Source: Algoriphagus ornithinivorans
Lineage (GTDB): Bacteria; Bacteroidota; Bacteroidia; Cytophagales; Cyclobacteriaceae
DNA length: 64,000 nt
Assembly (NCBI RefSeq): GCF_900115305.1
Contig: NZ_FOVW01000005.1
Coordinates: 310,001 to 374,000 of the forward strand
Direction: 5' to 3'
Numbering within the stretch: position 1 is the stretch's first letter; every line of letters starts with the position of its first letter. Positions 35,740-44,120 of the stretch are shown one piece after another. The notes below the pieces were generated by a model, which did not search any database, was not told the DNA's origin, and saw only the letters and a list, made by a program, of their open reading frames with translations. The position numbers and the translations under genes are program-made.

Positions 35740-38079
35740 ATGAAAAAAACAGGACTAGTTTGGATGCTCTTGGCCCTAATGACTGCTCAGGTTTTCGGGC
35801 AGGCTCGTCGTTCAGAGCAAAACCACGGCGAACGATTTGAGCAGCTGGGTACCATGCTACGATCTCCCAATGTCTACAGGACTGCCTCTGGTGCTCCGGG
35901 ACATATGTATTGGCAGCAAAAAGCCAATTATGTGATCGACGTGGAACTCAATGATGATAATCAATCCGTCAAGGGAAAGGAAACCATCACCTATATCAAT
36001 AACTCTCCTGATCAACTGACCTATCTTTGGGTTCAGTTGGAAGAAAACCAAAGAGGTCCTCAATCTGAAGCACCTTTGGTAGCCGAAAGCAGTATCAATT
36101 CCCGCATGACCTTAGGAACTTTGCAGGGAATCCTCTGGGAAAATGATGAATATGGCTATAAAGTGCTGAATGTAAAGGACGCACAAGGGAATCCGCTTTC
36201 TGTGGCTGTCAACAAAACCATGATGCGAATTGATCTTCCAAAGCCTTTAAAGGCGGGTGAGAGCTTCACTTTTGCTGTTGACTGGTCCTTTAATATCACA
36301 GACCGAATGTCCTACATTTCCGGTAGACCTGGTTATGAATTCTTCCCGGAAGATGGGAACTATATCTATACTATGGCAGAGTGGTTTCCTAGAATGGCTG
36401 TTTATTCTGATTTCGAAGGATGGCAGAACAAACAGTTTTTGGGAAGAGGTGAATTTGCCTTGACTTTTGGGGATTATGAAGTAAAAATCACTGTGCCTGC
36501 TGATCACATGGTAGGAGCTACCGGAGTTTTACAAAATCCTGAAGAAGTATTATCTGCTACGGAATTGCAGCGATGGAATAAAGCCAAGCAGACCTTTGAT
36601 AATCCTGTAATTATCAGAACTCAGGCAGAGGCTGAAAAATTGGAAAAAGGAAAATCCAAAGACAAGAAAACCTGGATTTTTAAAGCTGAGAATGTCCGCG
36701 ATTTTGCTTGGACTTCTTCCAGAAAATTTATCTGGGATGCTATGGCAGTGAAGCAAGGAGGAAAAGATGTCATGGCGATGTCTTACTATGCCAAGGAGGC
36801 CAATCCATTGTGGGAGCAATATTCAACCCGAGTAGTAGCTCATACTATTAAATCTTATTCCGCCCATACATTTGACTACCCATATCCAACTGCTATCTCT
36901 GTGGAAGCAAGTAATGGTATGGAATACCCGATGATCTGTTTCAATTACGGAAGACCAGACAAGGATGGCACCTATTCAGAAGCAGTGAAGTATGGAATGA
37001 TTTCAGTAATCATTCACGAAGTAGGCCACAATTTCTTCCCGATGATCGTCAACTCAGACGAGAGACAGTGGACTTGGATGGATGAAGGCTTGAATACCTT
37101 CATGCAGTTTATGGCAGAGCAGGAATGGGATAGAAATTATCCATCCAGAAGAGGACCTGCACATAAGATTGTTCCTTACATGAGAAGCGATAAGAGCATG
37201 CTTGAGCCGATCATGACTAACTCAGAAAATATCATTCAGTTTGGTCCAAATGCATACGCTAAGCCAGCTACTGCTTTGAATATTTTGAGAGAAACAGTGA
37301 TGGGCAGAGAGCTGTTCGATTTTGCTTTCAGAGAGTATGCTAGAAGATGGATGTTTAAGCATCCAACCCCTGAAGATTTGTTTAGAACAATGGAAGATGC
37401 ATCTGCAGTTGATCTGGACTGGTTCTGGAGAGGATGGTTTTATGGAACAGAACCTGTTGATATTGCTATTCAGGATGTGAAATGGTTTAAACTGGACAAC
37501 AGAACTCCGGCTCAGAAAAAAGCTGATCAAAAAGCTGCATTTGACCTGGAAGAAAGCTATGTATCTAAGAATTATAACAAAGCAGATGTGCCTCAAACAG
37601 TAGTGGAGGCAGATCCTGCCACCAGAGATTTTTACAATTCTTACAATCCATTTACTGTGAGCCCTGAAGACGAGGAAGAGTATAAGAAGTTTATGGCCAG
37701 TCTTTCTCCAAAGGAAAAAGAACTCTTGAATTCCAATATGAACTTCTACGAGATCACCTTTGAAAATGTGGGCGGGTTGGTAATGCCATTGATCATTGAA
37801 TTCCAATATGCTGACGGAACCTCGGATATAGAGAAAATTCCTGCTGAAATCTGGAAGCTCAATGAAACTCAGGTGACCAAAGTTTTCCCGAAGAAGAAAG
37901 AAGTGGTACAGTTTATATTGGATCCTATGCGTGAGACTGCGGATATCGATGAGTCCAGTAATTACTGGCCAAGACAATATCAGCCAACCCGATTTGAATT
38001 GTACAAAGGCCGAGGTGGAGCCAGAGGAGCTTCTACAGGTGACAATCCGATGAAAAAAGCTCAGAGCAAGAAAAAGTAA
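35740..38079 (+). CDS. M1 family metallopeptidase (aminopeptidase N-like)
   Basis: The 779-residue zinc peptidase has a signal peptide (1-20, ending VFGQ). The active site HEVGHN is at residues 426-431 and the third zinc ligand Glu449 follows at the standard 18-residue spacing in WTWMDEGLNTF. The upstream VEASNGMEYPMICFNYG fits the M1 GxMEN-type exopeptidase region, here in a variant form. An N-terminal beta domain (about 60-260) and C-terminal extension complete it. It probably trims peptides in the periplasm or at the surface. It is co-directional with HupE/UreJ at a gap of 13 bases, with a terminator after it. Confidence 0.93.
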   Translation: MKKTGLVWMLLALMTAQVFGQARRSEQNHGERFEQLGTMLRSPNVYRTASGAPGHMYWQQKANYVIDVELNDDNQSVKGKETITYINNSPDQLTYLWVQLEENQRGPQSEAPLVAESSINSRMTLGTLQGILWENDEYGYKVLNVKDAQGNPLSVAVNKTMMRIDLPKPLKAGESFTFAVDWSFNITDRMSYISGRPGYEFFPEDGNYIYTMAEWFPRMAVYSDFEGWQNKQFLGRGEFALTFGDYEVKITVPADHMVGATGVLQNPEEVLSATELQRWNKAKQTFDNPVIIRTQAEAEKLEKGKSKDKKTWIFKAENVRDFAWTSSRKFIWDAMAVKQGGKDVMAMSYYAKEANPLWEQYSTRVVAHTIKSYSAHTFDYPYPTAISVEASNGMEYPMICFNYGRPDKDGTYSEAVKYGMISVIIHEVGHNFFPMIVNSDERQWTWMDEGLNTFMQFMAEQEWDRNYPSRRGPAHKIVPYMRSDKSMLEPIMTNSENIIQFGPNAYAKPATALNILRETVMGRELFDFAFREYARRWMFKHPTPEDLFRTMEDASAVDLDWFWRGWFYGTEPVDIAIQDVKWFKLDNRTPAQKKADQKAAFDLEESYVSKNYNKADVPQTVVEADPATRDFYNSYNPFTVSPEDEEEYKKFMASLSPKEKELLNSNMNFYEITFENVGGLVMPLIIEFQYADGTSDIEKIPAEIWKLNETQVTKVFPKKKEVVQFILDPMRETADIDESSNYWPRQYQPTRFELYKGRGGARGASTGDNPMKKAQSKKK

Positions 38080-38105
38080 GCTCTAGGCTTTCGATATTAT
38101 TTTTA

Positions 38106-38157
38106 AGCCCTCCAAAGTTTTTCCTCTCTGAGGAGAATTTGGAGGGTTTATTTTTTT
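38106..38157. terminator. Intrinsic terminator between M1 peptidase and M20 gene
   Basis: GCCCTCCAAA pairs imperfectly with TTTGGAGGGTT around an inner CCTCTCTGAGGAG hairpin, followed by TATTTTTTT on the plus strand. It lies between two convergent genes and overlaps the stop codon of the M20 gene. Confidence 0.72.
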
Positions 38158-39257
38158 ACGATTTCTTCAAAAACCTTCACCCCGGTATCAATCAACTCAT
38201 CAGGGAAATCGTAGGTCGGTTCATGGAGTTGAGGACAATTCTCACCTGAGCCTAGGCCAAACAAAAAAGAAGGGCAATGCTGACTAAACAGTCCAAAATC
38301 TTCCGACCAATTGAAGGGTTCGGCTTTTTCTACAGCGTTAAGCCTTAATTGCTCAGCAGCAACTTTTACGACCTCATACAATTCTTGATCATTGTGCGAT
38401 ACCGCAAATTTCTCAACAAATTCTACTTCCAATTTTAAGCGCTCCTCGCTTGCTATTTTTTTAGCCAAAGCTTGTGCTTTTTCAATTAGCAAGTCCAGAT
38501 CTTTCTGGTCATAGGCTCTCAGGGTCATACTTAGACTTCCCTTGCCTGCACTCGTCCCAAAAGCCAAACTTCCCAGTTCAGCATGGATCAGCGTGAGTAA
38601 GGAAAAGCCTGGAATTTCCTTGGGCAATTGGGGAAGCTGATGCATCAGTTGGGCTAGGGCCTGTGCAGGGTTGATTCCGGCGTCGGGATGGGCAGAGTGG
38701 GAGGTTTTCCCGGTGAAATGTAGTCGCATTCCTGTACTTCCTGCGGCAAATGTTCCTTTTCGAAGCACCACCTGATGAAGCGGAAATCCGGGTAAGTTAT
38801 GTAGGGCAAAGGCATAATCGGGCCTGACTTCCTCAAATCGGGAATCATTTAGAATTGCCTGAGCCCCTTCTCCTGTTTCTTCGGCAGGTTGAAAGAGAAG
38901 CACCACTTCTCCACTTTCAGGTCTCACTTGAGCCAACTTTTCTCCCAATCCACAGATAATTGCCATGTGTCCGTCATGGCCACAAAGGTGGGCCTTTCCG
39001 GAGACAGTGCTTTGGTAGCTTGGATTTCCTTTTTCCTCGATAGGTAAGGCGTCCAATTCACAACGAAAGAGCAGGCGTTTTCCTGGGTTTTTACCCTTGA
39101 AAATGAAAGCTAAGCCCGTTCCTCCCAAGCCTTCAATTGTCTCATCTGGGTTCAAAGGCTTAAAAAAGTCCAGAATTCTCTGGGCAGTTTGGCTTTCTTC
39201 CCCTGCTATTTCTGGGTGCTTGTGAAGTGTATGCCGAAGTTGGATTAGTGAATTCAT
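38148..39257 (-). CDS. M20 family amidohydrolase (hippurate/N-acyl-amino-acid type)
   Basis: The 369-residue enzyme resembles M20D amidohydrolases that remove acyl groups from amino acids. The family markers are LRHTLHKHPEIAGEE (residues 7-21), the metal-site GKAHLCGHDGHMAI (about 86-99), FQPAEETGEGAQAIL (about 121-135) and ALHNLPGFPL. A dimerisation domain lies in the middle and a C-terminal segment includes NWSEDFGLF and FLFGLGSG. Cytoplasmic location is inferred because there is no signal peptide. Its natural substrate is unknown. It is a single gene next to a long repeat field. Confidence 0.9.
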   Translation of the reverse strand: MNSLIQLRHTLHKHPEIAGEESQTAQRILDFFKPLNPDETIEGLGGTGLAFIFKGKNPGKRLLFRCELDALPIEEKGNPSYQSTVSGKAHLCGHDGHMAIICGLGEKLAQVRPESGEVVLLFQPAEETGEGAQAILNDSRFEEVRPDYAFALHNLPGFPLHQVVLRKGTFAAGSTGMRLHFTGKTSHSAHPDAGINPAQALAQLMHQLPQLPKEIPGFSLLTLIHAELGSLAFGTSAGKGSLSMTLRAYDQKDLDLLIEKAQALAKKIASEERLKLEVEFVEKFAVSHNDQELYEVVKVAAEQLRLNAVEKAEPFNWSEDFGLFSQHCPSFLFGLGSGENCPQLHEPTYDFPDELIDTGVKVFEEIVKK

Positions 39258-39450
39258 GGGAACAAAGTTGGGTGTCTTTGCTTTATATGCAAACGGTATT
39301 TTACCTAGCGAAGATTCTTTGATTATTGAGAAAAGCTATTTTAGATTAAAGAATTACGATTTACTAAGGGGAGGGAGACTTTTGAGACTATTTTGAGCTA
39401 TAGATTCCTTTTTATTTGCCTCAGATTTTTTTCGCTTCAACCTATTAATC

Positions 39451-39720
39451 TTTGCCTCTTTTGTTCTTTGCGGGAGAATAAAATCATTGCGCCGTTGCGC
39501 CGCTGCGAGCTTTTCTTAAAAACCACATAGAGAGGATAGAAAACATAGTTTTATAACTTTTTCACCGCAGAGCCGCGGAGGTTGCAAAGAATATCGCAAA
39601 GTAATCTTTTCCACTTTTTCCTTAGACGCTAATACAGTTAGACCATGAGACAGGAAAAATATCTTGCTTTTGGAATTGAGGTGAGACCTAAATAACTAAT
39701 AACTCTCTCCCTGCGCCGCT
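39451..39720 (+). repeat. Long direct repeat, copy 1
   Basis: This copy runs from TTTGCCTCTTTTGTTCTTTG through the CCGCTGCGAGC, CACATAGAGAGGATAGAAAA, TTCACCGCAGAGCCGCGGAG, TTAGACGCTAATA and GACAGGAAAAATATCTTGC blocks to CCTGCGCCGCT. Copy 2 at 40046-40349 has the same blocks in the same order with scattered substitutions and short insertions. Estimated by eye, the copies are around nine-tenths identical over shared blocks. Confidence 0.75.
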
Positions 39721-40045
39721 ACGAGAAATAATAAGACTACAAACGGCGATTCCCTTCAATTACTCGATTAATCAATTACACAATTACTTTTTACTTCTTC
39801 TATTCTTGGCGGGAGACATTATCGCCGCGCCGCTGCGTCTCCGCGAGCTTTCCTTAAAAACCACATAGAGAGAATAGAAAAAATAGCTTCATTCAGCCTT
39901 TGCTTCTTTTCCTTTTCTGGAGCTCAAAAAATATCGAACATCGAACATCGAATGATGAATAATGAAGTAATACAACGCCAAGCAGCGATATTCTTCAATT
40001 ACTCGATTAATCAATTATACAATTACTCATCAATGACATTATCCC

Positions 40046-40349
40046 TTTGCCTCTTTTGTTCTTTGTGGGAGAATAAAATCATTGCGCCGCTGCGTCGCTG
40101 CGAGCTTGTTAAAAACCACATAGAGAGGATAGAAAACATAGCTTTATAAATTTTTGTCTCTCCGAGATACTTTTTCACCGCAGAGCCGCGGAGGTCGCAA
40201 AGAATATCGCAAAGTAATCTTTTGTACTATTTTCCTTAGACGCTAATAAAGTCAGACCTTGAGACAGGAAAAATATCTTGCATTTGGAATTGAGTTGAGA
40301 CCTAAATAACTAATAACTCAATAACCAATAACTCTCTCCCTGCGCCACT
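40046..40349 (+). repeat. Long direct repeat, copy 2
   Basis: This is the second copy of the unit at 39451-39720, about 600 bases further on. It is longer because of an extra TTGTCTCTCCGAGATAC segment before TTCACCGCAGAGCCGCGGAG and an extra AATAACTCAATAACCAATAA string near the end. A third, partial copy containing the CACATAGAGAGAATAGAAAA block lies between them near 39800-39890. Confidence 0.75.
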
Positions 40350-40503
40350 GAAAATGACTTTCTTTTCTTATGATTAAAGTTTTTATCCACCTGATTTTCA
40401 ATTGGAATCATTTTTGTCTCAATTTTTTCAGTAACGGTTGGGAACTTACCTTCCTTTCTTGTTATTTTCATCCAATCACTTCAACCTTTAACCAAACACT
40501 TTT

Positions 40504-40680
40504 ATGAGCGAGATAGAAAAAAAACAAATCGAAGAGCAAATCACTGCTCTAAGAGCCAAGCTTACTGGTGACATGTTTGCAGACATGGAGATTCGAGACA
40601 AAATTCATAATCTGGAAATGGTATTGAATGGTACCAAGCCGGGTGGTCAATACATTGATTGTGTAGGTTGCGGAAGTTAA
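40504..40680 (+). CDS. Small protein, 58 aa, ending CVGCGS
   Basis: The open frame MSEIEKKQIEEQITALRAKL continues TGDMFADMEIRDKIHNLEMV and LNGTKPGGQYIDCVGCGS. It has an amphipathic helix-turn-helix-like N-terminal part (about residues 1-42), a Gly-Gly at 47-48, and a C-terminal tail with two Cys as CVGC three residues from the end. Codon use is regular and it ends six bases before the rluE start, which supports a real, coupled gene. No function can be assigned. A metal-binding or redox CxxC tail, or a peptide precursor with a Gly-Gly leader end, are both possible readings. Confidence 0.72.
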   Translation: MSEIEKKQIEEQITALRAKLTGDMFADMEIRDKIHNLEMVLNGTKPGGQYIDCVGCGS

Positions 40681-40686
40681 TCAGTT

Positions 40687-41283
40687 TTGAATCGATACTT
40701 TATTATTTATAAGCCCTTTGGGGTTTTGAGCCAATTTAGTGGAGAGGGGCAGACACTTGCCTCTCTTTTTCATTTTCCCAAAACGGTCTATCCAGTAGGT
40801 CGATTGGATAAGGATAGCGAGGGTTTGTTGCTGATTACCGATGATAAGCAGCTTAACCATCAATTGCTAAATCCCCGATTTGCTCATCAACGAACCTATC
40901 TGGCTCAGGTGGAGGGTATACCAGATGCAGAATCTTTGCGTCAACTGGAAAAGGGAGTAGAAATCAATGTGGATGGGAAGATGTACCATACCAAACCTGC
41001 TTTGGCTAAAATTCCCGATGAGATTCCAGCTTTGCCTGATAGAGATCCGCCGATTCGTTACCGCAAAAATGTGCCGGATACCTGGATTGCTTTAACATTA
41101 ATTGAAGGTAAAAATAGACAAGTAAGAAAAATGACTGCGGCGGTTGGATTTCCCACCTTGAGATTGGTGAGATGGTCTATGGAGAAGCTGAGCATTGAAG
41201 GCTTTGGAGTGGGAGAGGTAAGAGAAATGGGTCAAGAGGAAGTCTACAGGGCCTTAGGATTGAGTGGTTTCCGTAGAAAATGA
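40687..41283 (+). CDS. rluE: 23S rRNA pseudouridine synthase, RluE-like (RsuA family)
   Basis: The 198-residue protein lacks the S4 domain, as RluE does. The catalytic motif GRLDKDSEGLLLITDD (Asp at about residue 41) and KPFGVLSQFS at the start define an RsuA/RluE-type pseudouridine synthase. LIEGKNRQVRKMTAAVGFPT and LRLVRWSMEKLSI complete the family. It would modify one uridine of 23S rRNA. The start is a TTG six bases after the small protein's stop, implying coupled translation. Both sides of the two-gene unit are repeat fields. Confidence 0.9.
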   Translation: MNRYFIIYKPFGVLSQFSGEGQTLASLFHFPKTVYPVGRLDKDSEGLLLITDDKQLNHQLLNPRFAHQRTYLAQVEGIPDAESLRQLEKGVEINVDGKMYHTKPALAKIPDEIPALPDRDPPIRYRKNVPDTWIALTLIEGKNRQVRKMTAAVGFPTLRLVRWSMEKLSIEGFGVGEVREMGQEEVYRALGLSGFRRK

Positions 41284-41660
41284 TGAATTCTCTCTCAAAG
41301 AGGAGAAGATATAATGGAATTTTTACCTCTAAGATTCTAAGGACGTAAAGAGATTCACAGGAAGTTTTTCGGCATATAACATCAATACCTCTGATCAAAG
41401 TGTAATTCCAAATCTGAACGAGATTCCAATAACTAATCACCAATAACTTTTTTAATTACTCGATTACCCAATTACTCATCATTTACCTAATTCCTTTACA
41501 TCTCAGCCACTTTGCGGGAGACCTTTTCGCCGCGTCGCTGCGCCACCGCGAGAAAATTATGAGACTGCTTCGCTCACCTCGCAGTGACGATAAAACCTTA
41601 CTTCTTAAAAAATCCTAAAATCCCGCTTAGCACTCTGACTTTACCACTTCTAAGAATTAA
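41284..41660. repeat. Repeat-rich intergenic region D
   Basis: Gene-free sequence with modules shared with regions A and C. These are ATAACTAATCACCAATAACT near 41428, AATTACTCGATTACCCAATT near 41452, CACTTTGCGGGAGACC near 41510, CGCCGCGTCGCTGCGCCACC near 41529, and the interspersed element at 41561-41590. Together with region C it brackets the small-protein/rluE unit. Confidence 0.7.
41561..41590 (-). repeat. TCGTCACTGCGAG...GCAGTCTC interspersed repeat, minus-strand copy
   Basis: The reverse complement begins TCGTCACTGCGAG and ends GAAGCAGTCTC. It shares both ends with the copy at 1987-2025 but has a shorter middle. Confidence 0.65.
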
Positions 41661-41662
41661 GA

Positions 41663-41692
41663 TTGCGTCTGGGATAAAATGTCCTATTTTTG
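41663..41692 (+). promoter_or_regulatory. Bacteroidota-type promoter of moxR
   Basis: TTG at 41663-41665, a 19-base spacer and TATTTTTG at 41685-41692 match the TTG-N19-21-TAnnTTTG arrangement of the phylum's primary sigma factor. The moxR ATG lies 27 bases downstream. Confidence 0.7.
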
Positions 41693-41719
41693 AGGTTATC
41701 TGAGTAAAAAACCAACTCC

Positions 41720-42691
41720 ATGCATCAGGATAAAATAGCAGCAGTCATACAGGAAGTAAGAAAAGTAGTTGTCGGTCAGGATAAAATGGTCAACCGCTTA
41801 TTGATAGGGCTCTTTACCAATGGCCATATTCTATTGGAAGGTGTTCCTGGTCTTGCGAAGACCCTGACAGTAAATACTCTTGCCAAAGTATTGCACTTGG
41901 ATTTTAACAGAATTCAGTTCACTCCGGATCTCTTGCCTTCAGATTTGATTGGTACAATGATCTACAATCAGCAGACGGCTAATTTTGAAGTAAAGAAAGG
42001 ACCAATTTTCGCCAATTTGATTTTGGCTGATGAGGTAAACCGATCTCCCGCCAAGGTTCAGTCGGCTTTGCTAGAGGCGATGCAGGAAAAGCAAGTAACC
42101 ATCGGCGAGACAACATTTCCATTAGATAGACCTTTTTTAGTATTGGCAACCCAAAACCCGGTGGATCAGGAAGGTACTTATCCTCTTCCTGAAGCTCAGG
42201 TCGATCGATTTATGATGAAAGTTCATATCGAGTATCCAAGTAAGGCTGATGAAATGGAGGTTATGAGGAGAATGGCTAATATGTCTTTCAATTCAGAGGT
42301 CAACGCAGTGCTTTCCAAGCAGGATATATTTGATATTAGAAATGAGATCAATGCTATCAATATTGCAGAACCTTTGGAGCAGTATATTATTGAGTTGGTT
42401 TTTGCCACCAGATTCCCGGAACAATACGGTCTAAAAAATGAAGCGAAGTATATTCAATTTGGGGTTTCTCCCCGTGCGAGTATCAACTTGAACCTCGCTT
42501 CTAAGGCTGTTGCCTATATGGATGGGCGTGATTATGTACTTCCTGAGGATATCAAAGAAATTGCAGAAGATGTGCTAAATCACAGAATTATACTGAATTA
42601 CGAAGCAGAAGCTGACAATATCAACACTCGGGACCTAGTTAAAATATTGTTGGAAAAGGTTCCAATTAACAAGACGGTAACATTGAAATAA
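41720..42691 (+). CDS. MoxR family AAA+ ATPase
   Basis: The 323-residue ATPase has Walker A GVPGLAKT (about residues 40-47), Walker B LILADEVNRSPAKVQSALLE with AMQE (about 107-130) and sensor 1 FLVLATQNPVDQEGTYPLPE with AQ. MoxR ATPases act as chaperones that assemble or activate partner proteins, usually with VWA/DUF58 proteins encoded next door. None follows here: a terminator comes 20 bases after the stop and the next gene is a lipoprotein. The partner must therefore be elsewhere. A well-spaced promoter precedes it. Confidence 0.93.
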   Translation: MHQDKIAAVIQEVRKVVVGQDKMVNRLLIGLFTNGHILLEGVPGLAKTLTVNTLAKVLHLDFNRIQFTPDLLPSDLIGTMIYNQQTANFEVKKGPIFANLILADEVNRSPAKVQSALLEAMQEKQVTIGETTFPLDRPFLVLATQNPVDQEGTYPLPEAQVDRFMMKVHIEYPSKADEMEVMRRMANMSFNSEVNAVLSKQDIFDIRNEINAINIAEPLEQYIIELVFATRFPEQYGLKNEAKYIQFGVSPRASINLNLASKAVAYMDGRDYVLPEDIKEIAEDVLNHRIILNYEAEADNINTRDLVKILLEKVPINKTVTLK

Positions 42692-42708
42692 TACAAATTA
42701 GCACTTAA

Positions 42709-42738
42709 AGGGGCTTTCTGAGAGGAAAGCCTTTTTTT
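42709..42738 (+). terminator. Intrinsic terminator after moxR
   Basis: GGCTTTC pairs with GAAAGCC around TGAGAG, followed by seven T residues. Confidence 0.85.
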
Positions 42739-42876
42739 ATGCTTTTTTTGTTAATACAATATTAAATTCTGTATTCATTTTTAAAAAAAGCATAATTCGA
42801 ATAATTCTCTTGCAGGTAAAAATTGATACACTTTTGTAACGTGAAAACGAACAAAACCACATTCAATTTATACCCA

Positions 42877-44109
42877 ATGAAAAAGTTCAACTCTTTTTTA
42901 ATGATTTTTGCAGCTGCCCTAATAGGGTTTACTAGCTGTATCGAAGGTAACGAAAGACCTGATCTTGGTACTGATCCTGGGCTGGATAATGAAGTTGTCA
43001 TTACTTCGAACATCACATCCAACACCACTTGGGAAACAGGGAAAACTTACGTGTTGGCAGGTAGAATTGCTGTTACTTCTGGTAACACACTAACTATTCA
43101 GCCGGGAGTTATTGTAAAAGGTGAGGTTGGAACAGGTTCCAACGCAACGGCTTTGGTAATTGCAAGAGGAGCAAAAATCAATGCAGCAGGAACAGCTAGC
43201 TCACCTATCATTTTTACAACGATAGCAGACGAAATTCAGCCTGGACAAATTCAATCTCCTAACCTTGAGCCAAACTTGAATGGCCTTTGGGGAGGTTTGA
43301 TTATCCTAGGAAACGCACGTGGTTCATTTGCCGGTGATGTTTCAGAAATTCAAATCGAAGGTATTCCGCCATCAGATACTAATGGGCTTTATGGTGGAAC
43401 CAATGACGCAGATAATTCTGGAGTTTTAAGATATGTATCTATCAGACACGGTGGAGCTAATATCGGTGAAGGAAACGAAATCAACGGCTTGACCCTTGGT
43501 GGAGTAGGATCTGGAACTGTGATCGAAAACGTAGAAGTTGTTGCCAACCAAGATGATGGAATCGAGTGGTTCGGCGGAACAGTTAACGTGACCAATGCTC
43601 TGGTTTGGAACGCAGGTGATGATGCCTTGGATACAGATCAAGCTTGGGCAGGTACTTTAGATAATTTCATTGTCATCGCAGGTGGTGAAACTGACCATTG
43701 CTTAGAAATCGATGGACCAGAAGGTTCTTACTTGGCAGCTCATACTTTAAAGAATGGATCTGTAAAAGGAAACAATGTAGCAGAGCTGGCTGACTTCAGA
43801 GATGGAGCTAGAGGTACTTTCGAAAATATCTACTTCTTCGGATTTGCTGATCCAGCTGCAACAGATGGAAGAGGTGACTTCTCATTGAGCGGTGATAAGA
43901 CACTAGCAACCTTCGCTAACGGATCTCTAAAATTTGCAAATCTTCAAATCACACTAGCTAATAACGTGGCCTTGTCTACTGTATTCAGAGCAGGAACCGC
44001 AGTTCATGCATCAGCTGTCGCTGCTGGCGCAAATACGGTTGGAGCTAACAAAGCCGCATTCAATACTTGGTCATGGGCCGCAGTTTCTGGTCAATTGGCT
44101 GATTTCTAA
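42877..44109 (+). CDS. Putative beta-helix lipoprotein, 410 aa, partner of a TonB receptor
   Basis: I take ATG 42877, which gives a lipoprotein signal MKKFNSFLMIFAAALIGFTS with Cys21; the longer frame has an 18-residue unnatural extension. The body looks like a right-handed parallel beta helix: TYVLAGRIAVTSGNTLTIQP, GVIVKGEV, ALVIARGAKINAAGTASSPI then IFTT, and RYVSIRHGGANIGEGNEING LTLGGVGSGTVIENVEVVAN in two runs. Related proteins accompany TonB receptors in Bacteroidota, but no function is known to me. The TonB receptor gene starts 79 bases downstream with a hairpin in between. Confidence 0.75.
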   Translation: MKKFNSFLMIFAAALIGFTSCIEGNERPDLGTDPGLDNEVVITSNITSNTTWETGKTYVLAGRIAVTSGNTLTIQPGVIVKGEVGTGSNATALVIARGAKINAAGTASSPIIFTTIADEIQPGQIQSPNLEPNLNGLWGGLIILGNARGSFAGDVSEIQIEGIPPSDTNGLYGGTNDADNSGVLRYVSIRHGGANIGEGNEINGLTLGGVGSGTVIENVEVVANQDDGIEWFGGTVNVTNALVWNAGDDALDTDQAWAGTLDNFIVIAGGETDHCLEIDGPEGSYLAAHTLKNGSVKGNNVAELADFRDGARGTFENIYFFGFADPAATDGRGDFSLSGDKTLATFANGSLKFANLQITLANNVALSTVFRAGTAVHASAVAAGANTVGANKAAFNTWSWAAVSGQLADF

Positions 44110-44120
44110 ACTCAAAAAAT

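Larger units (their letters stand above)
39258..40503. repeat. Repeat-rich intergenic region C
   Basis: About 1.25 kb without a gene, made of the same modules as region A in the opposite orientation. These are CTTTGCGGGAGA near 39470, a GGCGGGAGA variant near 39810 and CTTTGTGGGAGA near 40060. Each is followed by a GCGCCGCTGCG...GCGAGC segment and then AAAACCACATAGAGAG. ATTACTCGATTAATCAATTA occurs at about 39759 and 39998. CATCGAACATCGAA and AATGATGAATAATGAAG lie near 39930. Strings of AATAACTAATAACT type occur near 39690 and 40305. It includes one long direct duplication listed separately. Confidence 0.78.

Noticed and set aside
37222..37977. 251-codon minus-strand open frame
   Set aside because: It is antisense to the C-terminal half of the M1 peptidase, whose frame is clearly the real one; the antisense protein has no family features.
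39952..40149. 65-codon plus-strand frame in repeat field C
   Set aside because: It also lies entirely within repeat modules and ends inside the second copy of the direct repeat.
40504..40680. Firm call of a peptide natural-product precursor for the 58-aa protein
   Set aside because: There is no modifying enzyme, peptidase-type exporter or immunity gene in the surroundings, so this stays a speculation listed under findings.
39258..41660. Possible CRISPR array or IS remnant in the repeat fields
   Set aside because: Repeats are of uneven length and spacing, lack regular spacers and cas genes, and no transposase fragment or clear terminal inverted repeats with target duplication were seen.
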